In this document: positions 59,504-64,000 of the stretch, piece after piece
Layout of the letters: each line of letters starts with the position of its first letter
How positions within the stretch are numbered: position 1 is the stretch's first letter
From: Pseudomonas sp. ICMP 561
Lineage (GTDB): Bacteria > Pseudomonadota > Gammaproteobacteria > Pseudomonadales > Pseudomonadaceae
NCBI RefSeq assembly: GCF_002699985.1
Contig: NZ_LKBT01000056.1
Span: forward strand, 276,259-340,258
Length of the DNA stretch: 64,000 nucleotides
Reading direction: 5' to 3'
The notes under the pieces: model-generated
What the model saw: only the letters and a program-made list of their open reading frames with translations
Databases searched by the model: none
What the model was told of the DNA's origin: nothing
Translations under genes and position numbers: made by a program

Positions 59504-60505
59504 TCAGGCTTTCACCAAAAAATCCGCACTGCCCAACGGATGACTTTTCGCATCGAAAAAGCTCAGTTCGATATCCAGATCACCCAACAACCCGATGTAA
59601 TGCCGCTTTTGAAACTCGATAAACGCTTCACTGCGCGGCAGGACAGAAATCGCGATCCGCTTCGGCCGGGCCTGACGGATCGCAGCGATGATATGCGCAT
59701 CCTGCTTGCCCAGTGCATGGCCGAAAATGCACAGCGCATCGCCATGCTGTGCCAATTGCCCATGACAGAACGACAGGTAATCCGACGTCCGGATGAGCTT
59801 CATTTTTTCAGCGCTGGTGCCTTCGCTGATGAACAGCGGCACATCGTCCAGGGCATTGATAGCGAAGCTGCCCAGCAGCGAGCTTTCCGATGACAACAGC
59901 TTGCGCACGGTGCCGTCGAGGTTCTTCACCAGATGCATGCCGCCATGCAGATACAGCACGCGGGTAGCAGTAGCGCGTGTTGCATGCAGATTGAACGTCG
60001 CGTCATCGTTGAAAAGATCGTCGAAGTATTCCGGCGCATGCATCACCGCCCAATAGGCCAGCAAATCATAGTTGCTTGAATACACGGTCGCGTAGCGTTG
60101 CAACTCGGTGTTCATCCGCGCAAGAGTGTTGGCCTCGATCAGTTTCCACGGAATATGCACCGAACGAATGGCGTGGATCAGCGCTTCCTTGATGGCGAAG
60201 TAGCGATTGCGCGGCGATGACGAACTGATGGTCAACGCAGCGTTGACCCGCATGGCTGATTTCAGCGCGGCCAGCACCGGTTCGAAATTGCTGGTTTCCA
60301 TGGCGCTGAACACCGCCAGTTCAGTGCGACTCATGGGGTTGCTGCGAGTAGTCTGGGACAGGTCGAACAGCGAGTCGTATGCGAAGTTCTTCCAGACGGC
60401 AAGACTCGCCCCGTTACCCATCAATAGCCCCCAGCTTTCGTCATGGGCGTTTCGCAGGTCGTTCCAGTCAGCCAGTCCGGCATCCATTTTCGTCAATTGC
60501 ATCAT
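59504..60505 (-). CDS. DUF4917 family protein with SIR2-like motifs
   Basis: This 333-residue soluble protein resembles the DUF4917 family. The pattern fits a SIR2-like Rossmann fold: GNGAS at 30-34 (nucleotide loop), SSNYDLL at 143-149 (TTNYD-like), LHGG with H187 at 186-189, and FGHALGKQDAHI at 261-272 (GYSLxDxxI-like). N145 and H187 would be the catalytic pair of an NADase or deacylase. It has no second domain and no obvious partner, although it is next to the nit cluster and convergent with it. Function is unknown; a defence role is one possibility. Two adjacent ATG codons (60505, 60502) could start it. Confidence 0.82.
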   Translation of the reverse strand: MMQLTKMDAGLADWNDLRNAHDESWGLLMGNGASLAVWKNFAYDSLFDLSQTTRSNPMSRTELAVFSAMETSNFEPVLAALKSAMRVNAALTISSSSPRNRYFAIKEALIHAIRSVHIPWKLIEANTLARMNTELQRYATVYSSNYDLLAYWAVMHAPEYFDDLFNDDATFNLHATRATATRVLYLHGGMHLVKNLDGTVRKLLSSESSLLGSFAINALDDVPLFISEGTSAEKMKLIRTSDYLSFCHGQLAQHGDALCIFGHALGKQDAHIIAAIRQARPKRIAISVLPRSEAFIEFQKRHYIGLLGDLDIELSFFDAKSHPLGSADFLVKA

Positions 60506-60605
60506 CTCGGTTCACTACACATTCAAAGATCACCCTTTGCTTGAGCGATAGGGCTAAACGCCGATCATCTTATAGAACGGGGCGAAAAAATGTCGTCTGG
60601 TTGCC

Positions 60606-60634
60606 TTGACGGTCCTGATGATCGAGACAATACT
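60606..60634 (+). promoter_or_regulatory. Possible sigma-70 promoter of the GntR regulator gene
   Basis: TTGACG (60606-60611), 17 bases, then AATACT (60629-60634). The -35 element is good and the -10 weak. An inverted repeat GAGAC / GTCTC (60624-60641) overlaps the -10 and could be the operator of the regulator itself. Confidence 0.4.
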
Positions 60635-60673
60635 TCGTCTCACATTCATATAGATGACTAGATAAATAACAAT

Positions 60674-61405
60674 ATGAACAAATTATCCAGTGATGAGCGT
60701 TTACCTCTTTATCAACGTCTGCGGGATCAGTTGGCCGAGCAGATTGCCAATAATCGTTGGCGTCCAGGCGAGGCGATTCCTACCGAAGCGGCACTGTCCA
60801 GCGAGTATTGCCTGTCCACCGGCACGGTCCGCAAAGCCATCGACATGCTGGTTGCCGACAATATTCTCGAGCGTCAGCAGGGCCGCGGAACATTTATTCG
60901 TCGTCCGCAGTTTGAGTCCTCGCTGTTCCGCTTCTTCCGTTTCCAGTCCGCTGCTGGCGCCCGTCAGGTTCCGGAAAGCCGAATCCTGTCGATTGAGCCA
61001 ATGACCGCGCCGTCAGCCGTCAGCCAGGCATTGGGTCTGGTTCCTGACTCGCCGGTGATTCGCATGGTGCGTCTGCGTTTGCTTGAAACACAGCCCATGC
61101 TGGCGGAAGAAATCTGGCTGCCACAGGTTCAATTTCAGGCGTTGCTGGACAACGACCTGCAGCGTCAGGGGCCGTTGCTGTACCCGATCTACGAAGCATT
61201 GTGCGGCCAGGTAGTCGCTTATGCCGAAGAGACCCTGACGGCCGAGGCGGTCAGTGATGTGCATGCGCGTCTGTTGCAGATTCCCGCCAAGAGCCCGGTG
61301 GTGGTGATTGAACGTCTGGCGCGCAACTACGCCGGCGAACCGCTGGAGTGGCGTCGTTCGCGTGGGCATGCCAGCCATTTCCGTTACAGCGTGGAAATCC
61401 GCTGA
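60674..61405 (+). CDS. GntR/HutC-type regulator with UTRA domain
   Basis: This 243-residue regulator has an N-terminal winged helix (about 10-75: PGEAIPTEAALSSEYCLSTGTVRKAI split, GRGTFI) and a UTRA effector domain (about 90-240: VIRMVRLRLLETQPMLAEEIW; FRYSVEI at the end). UTRA regulators bind small metabolites such as urocanate, sugars or phosphonates. It precedes the MFS carrier and the amidohydrolase genes in the same direction, so it probably controls them. Confidence 0.9.
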   Translation: MNKLSSDERLPLYQRLRDQLAEQIANNRWRPGEAIPTEAALSSEYCLSTGTVRKAIDMLVADNILERQQGRGTFIRRPQFESSLFRFFRFQSAAGARQVPESRILSIEPMTAPSAVSQALGLVPDSPVIRMVRLRLLETQPMLAEEIWLPQVQFQALLDNDLQRQGPLLYPIYEALCGQVVAYAEETLTAEAVSDVHARLLQIPAKSPVVVIERLARNYAGEPLEWRRSRGHASHFRYSVEIR

Positions 61406-61467
61406 CGGTTCGTTCGCAGCTTTTTATCAAAAAAACGCAATGGCCTGGATTGAAAGCGGGGCGCCAG

Positions 61468-61554
61468 GTGGGAGCGAATTCATTCGCGAAAGGCATTTAC
61501 ATCCGGTGAAAATTTGTCGGCTGGAATATCGGTTCGCGATGAATTCGGTCCTGC
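61468..61554. repeat. Diverged REP doublet between regulator and carrier genes
   Basis: GTGGGAGCGAATTCATTCGCGAA (61468-61490) faces TTCGCGATGAATTCGGTCCTGC (61533-61554), with mismatches. This variant has the core GAATTCATTC. It fills most of the gap before the MFS gene. Confidence 0.75.
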
Positions 61555-61601
61555 ATGGCTCATCTAGCGGTTCCGGGTAAATTCTTATAAGGACAAAAAC
61601 C

Positions 61602-62891
61602 ATGTTCAGTTGGTATCGCCAAGTCACTCCTCGTGAGCGCAAAACGTTTTGGGCCTGCTTCGGCGGCTGGTCGCTGGATGCGCTGGAAGTGCAAATGTTC
61701 GGTCTGGCAATTCCGGCACTGATTGCCGCCTTTGCCTTGACCAAGGGCGATGCCGGGTTGATCAGCGGTGTGACGCTGGTGACCTCAGCATTGGGCGGCT
61801 GGGTCGGCGGTACTCTGTCGGATCGCTATGGCCGGGTACGCACCCTGCAGTGGATGATTTTGTGGTTCTCATTCTTCACTTTTCTATCGGCGTTCGTCAC
61901 TGGCTTTAACCAGCTTTTGATCGTCAAGGCCCTGCAAGGCTTCGGCATCGGTGGCGAGTGGGCGGCCGGTGCGGTGCTGATGGCGGAAACCATCCAGTCC
62001 AAATACCGCGGCAAGGTCATGGGCACCGTGCAGAGCGCATGGGCTGTAGGTTGGGGGCTGGCGGTGCTGGTGTTCACTCTGATTTACTCGCTGGTGCCGC
62101 AGGATATTGCATGGCGCGCGATGTTCCTTGTCGGTCTGTTGCCATCCCTGTTGATTATCTGGGTACGTCGCAACGTCGAAGAACCGGACAGCTTCCAGCG
62201 TCAGCAAAAAGACAAGACCACGCCGAAAAGCTTCTTCAAGTCCATGGCCGGGATCTTCCGCCCTGAACTGCTGCGGGTCACTCTGCTGGGCGGCATCCTC
62301 GGGCTGGGCGCACACGGTGGTTATCACGCGGTGATGACCTGGCTGCCGACGTTCCTGAAAACCGAGCGCAACCTGTCGGTATTGAACTCGGGCGGTTATC
62401 TGGCGGTAATCATTGTTGCCTTCTGGTGTGGGTGCGTGGCCAGCGGCTTCCTGATCGACCGTATCGGTCGGCGCATGAACATTTTGCTGTTCGCTATCTG
62501 CTGCGTGATCACGGTGCAGTGCTATGTGTTTATGCCACTGACCAACACGCAGATGCTGTTCCTCGGCTTCCCGCTGGGCTTCTTTGCAGCCGGTATTCCG
62601 GCCAGCCTCGGTTCGTTTTTCAATGAGCTGTATCCGGCAGATGTGCGCGGCGCAGGCGTTGGTTTTTGCTACAACTTCGGCCGCGTGCTGTCGGCAGTCT
62701 TCCCGTTCATGGTCGGTCACATGAGTGAGTCCATGTCGTTGGGCACAGCCATCGGTATCGACGCCGGTATCGCCTACGGCGTGGCAGTGATCGCCGCGCT
62801 GTGCTTACCCGAAACCCGTGGCCGCAGTCTGGAGGCGGCCACACCTGAAGCCGATGGGGCTCAAGGACGTGAAGCCCCGCAGCAAGCCTGA
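61602..62891 (+). CDS. MFS transporter of the carboxylate/aromatic acid uptake type
   Basis: This 429-residue major facilitator has about twelve helices. It has the family signature GGTLSDRYGRVRTLQ between TM2 and TM3, GIGGEWAAGAVLMAE in TM4, and DRIGRRMNILL between TM8 and TM9. The overall pattern (WYRQVTPRERKTFWACFGGW at the start) is that of NanT/JEN/aromatic-acid symporters. It is upstream of the LigI-like hydrolase, so the substrate is probably an organic acid or lactone. Ribosome site AAGGA lies upstream of ATG 61602. Confidence 0.9.
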   Translation: MFSWYRQVTPRERKTFWACFGGWSLDALEVQMFGLAIPALIAAFALTKGDAGLISGVTLVTSALGGWVGGTLSDRYGRVRTLQWMILWFSFFTFLSAFVTGFNQLLIVKALQGFGIGGEWAAGAVLMAETIQSKYRGKVMGTVQSAWAVGWGLAVLVFTLIYSLVPQDIAWRAMFLVGLLPSLLIIWVRRNVEEPDSFQRQQKDKTTPKSFFKSMAGIFRPELLRVTLLGGILGLGAHGGYHAVMTWLPTFLKTERNLSVLNSGGYLAVIIVAFWCGCVASGFLIDRIGRRMNILLFAICCVITVQCYVFMPLTNTQMLFLGFPLGFFAAGIPASLGSFFNELYPADVRGAGVGFCYNFGRVLSAVFPFMVGHMSESMSLGTAIGIDAGIAYGVAVIAALCLPETRGRSLEAATPEADGAQGREAPQQA

Positions 62892-62978
62892 TCCGATGTC
62901 TGATTGAGCTTCTGATTTGCAGCAGATCCACGCGCGGTGGGTATGGTATCCGCCGCGCCTTCTTGATAGATGAGCTCC

Positions 62979-63818
62979 ATGCCTGACTCCCGCACTTCCC
63001 CGATCATCGGTATCGATGGCCACGCCCATGTATTCAGCAGTGATCTGAACCTGACGGCGGGTCGCCGTTACACCCCGGACTACGACGCCACCCTTGAGGC
63101 CTACCTGCAGCAACTTCACGACAATGGCCTGAGCCACGGCGTGTTGGTGCAGCCGAGCTTTCTCGGCACTGACAATGAGTATCTGCTGGCCGCGCTCGCA
63201 AAGGCTCCTGAGCAATTGCGTGGTGTCGCGGTGGTTGATGTTGATATCAGCTGCGAAGCGCTTCGGCAGATGGACGAGCAGGGCATCGTCGGCATTCGTC
63301 TGAACCTGATGGGCAAGCCTTTGCCTGACTTCACCGAGTCCGCGTGGAAGCGTCTTCTCGATGAAGTTTCAGCGCTGGGCTGGCACGTGGAGTTGCATCG
63401 TGGGGTAGACGATATTCCAACTCTGATTCGAGGCCTGATGCCGTTTGGCTGCAAGATCGTCGTCGATCACTTTGGCCGTCCTGAAGCGCCGCTCGGGGTT
63501 GACCATCCGGCATTTAAGGCCCTGCTGGAATGCGGTTTGAGCGGTCGGGTGTGGGTCAAGGTTTCGGCGATTTATCGCCTGGGTGGCAGCGCCGAGCAAA
63601 ACGCCGGTTTTGCCAGGGCAGCCATGCCCTTGCTGATCAAGTGCTTCGGTATGAATCGTCTGGTCTGGGGCAGTGACTGGCCGCATACGCAGCACGAGAG
63701 TAAAGTTGATTTCGCTCGGGTCATCGGCCAGTTGCAGGGGCTGGGGTGTTCCTGGGCTGAACTTCGTGGCTTGCTGGTTGATGCGCCGCGGGTGTTGTTT
63801 GGTTTTTCGGTGCCTTGA
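62979..63818 (+). CDS. LigI-like amidohydrolase (2-pyrone-4,6-dicarboxylate lactonase family)
   Basis: This 279-residue TIM-barrel hydrolase of the amidohydrolase_2 family has HAHVF (H15, H17; metal-site motif), HFGRP and GSDWPHTQHE, which together are the pattern of LigI-type lactonases. Such enzymes open 2-pyrone-4,6-dicarboxylate or related lactones. The actual substrate is not known; no other aromatic-ring genes are in view. An ATG three codons upstream (62970) is also possible, and neither has a strong ribosome site. It likely forms a catabolic unit with the upstream carrier and GntR regulator. Confidence 0.87.
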   Translation: MPDSRTSPIIGIDGHAHVFSSDLNLTAGRRYTPDYDATLEAYLQQLHDNGLSHGVLVQPSFLGTDNEYLLAALAKAPEQLRGVAVVDVDISCEALRQMDEQGIVGIRLNLMGKPLPDFTESAWKRLLDEVSALGWHVELHRGVDDIPTLIRGLMPFGCKIVVDHFGRPEAPLGVDHPAFKALLECGLSGRVWVKVSAIYRLGGSAEQNAGFARAAMPLLIKCFGMNRLVWGSDWPHTQHESKVDFARVIGQLQGLGCSWAELRGLLVDAPRVLFGFSVP

Positions 63819-63881
63819 AATACCGCTGCCTTCCGCAGCCTTCGGCAGCTCACATCAAACAAACTACAACCCTCTGATGAT

Positions 63882-64000
63882 CTGTAGGAGCGCGCTCAGT
63901 GTTCCTGACACAGCGCTGTCGCGCAGCAAACACGGACCCTGTAGGAGTGACCGGGGTGGCGATCCACATTGCTCGCGATTCGGCCTGTCAGTCGATGAAT
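63882..64000. repeat. REP elements cut by the window end
   Basis: TGTAGGAGCGCGCTCAGTGT (63882-63901) and, after CAGCGCTGTCGCGCAGCAAA, a TGTAGGAGTGACC unit (63940 onward). Part of this (GCAAACACGGACCCTGTAGG) is the reverse of the flank at 16926-16945. The pair for the second unit would lie beyond the window. Confidence 0.7.

Noticed and set aside
1..64000. tRNA, rRNA, prophage or transposase genes
   Set aside because: None was recognised by reading both strands. Small tRNA-like or sRNA sequences could be missed without a covariance search.

Overview
The window is chromosomal DNA of a GC-rich fluorescent-group Pseudomonas. It is probably from the P. syringae group or a close relative, which is a judgement from protein similarity recalled from memory and not a search. 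The block sucCD, brnQ/braB, htpG, dienelactone hydrolase, fabBA, a PA1611-like hybrid sensor kinase, gpsA, sixA, thioesterase and two alpha/beta hydrolases follows the P. aeruginosa core order around PA1588-PA1626. Many REP-type inverted repeats with the cores GCGAACAAGTTCGC and GAGCGAGGCTTGCCCGCG lie between genes, as is typical of Pseudomonas.

Layout. 1-1573: end of sucC, then sucD. 1665-2396 and 14055-14817: two copies, in opposite orientation, of a large non-coding palindromic element. 2619-13952: brnQ, a small lipoprotein, htpG with a heat-shock promoter and a leader hairpin, dienelactone hydrolase, pirin, OsmC-like protein, fabA-fabB, and a binding-protein/hybrid-sensor pair. 14927-22645: gpsA, DUF4389, sixA, thioesterase, two hydrolases, DUF4892, AI-2E family transporter, MFS. 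23219-31370: regulators and environmental response genes (PAS-LuxR regulator, chemoreceptor with a sigma-28 promoter, FadR-type and LysR regulators, a ketoglutaric semialdehyde dehydrogenase). 31471-36209: acetyltransferase, an ABC importer with a Tat-exported, histidine-rich binding protein, a small orphan gene, a TetR regulator.

36258-50737 is an export region. It holds a secreted GH3 beta-glucosidase with a PA14 insert, a 75-residue exported protein, an eleven-gene type II secretion operon in the order E-F-G-H-I-J-K-L-M-N-D (as in Xanthomonas xps), and a secreted esterase at its end. The enzymes on either side are candidate substrates.

51185-59379 is a complete Nit1C cluster, the seven-gene nitrilase/radical-SAM set linked in the literature to growth on cyanide as a nitrogen source. 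It is divergent from a sigma-54 activator (nitA). The intergenic region carries a strong -24/-12 promoter and a palindromic candidate activator site. The chemistry of most proteins in this cluster is unknown, so it is the most interesting described-but-unsolved system here. Next to it lies a DUF4917 protein with SIR2-like motifs (59504-60505). The window ends with a GntR regulator, an MFS carrier and a LigI-like amidohydrolase that look like one catabolic unit.

No tRNA, rRNA, CRISPR array, transposase or prophage gene was recognised.
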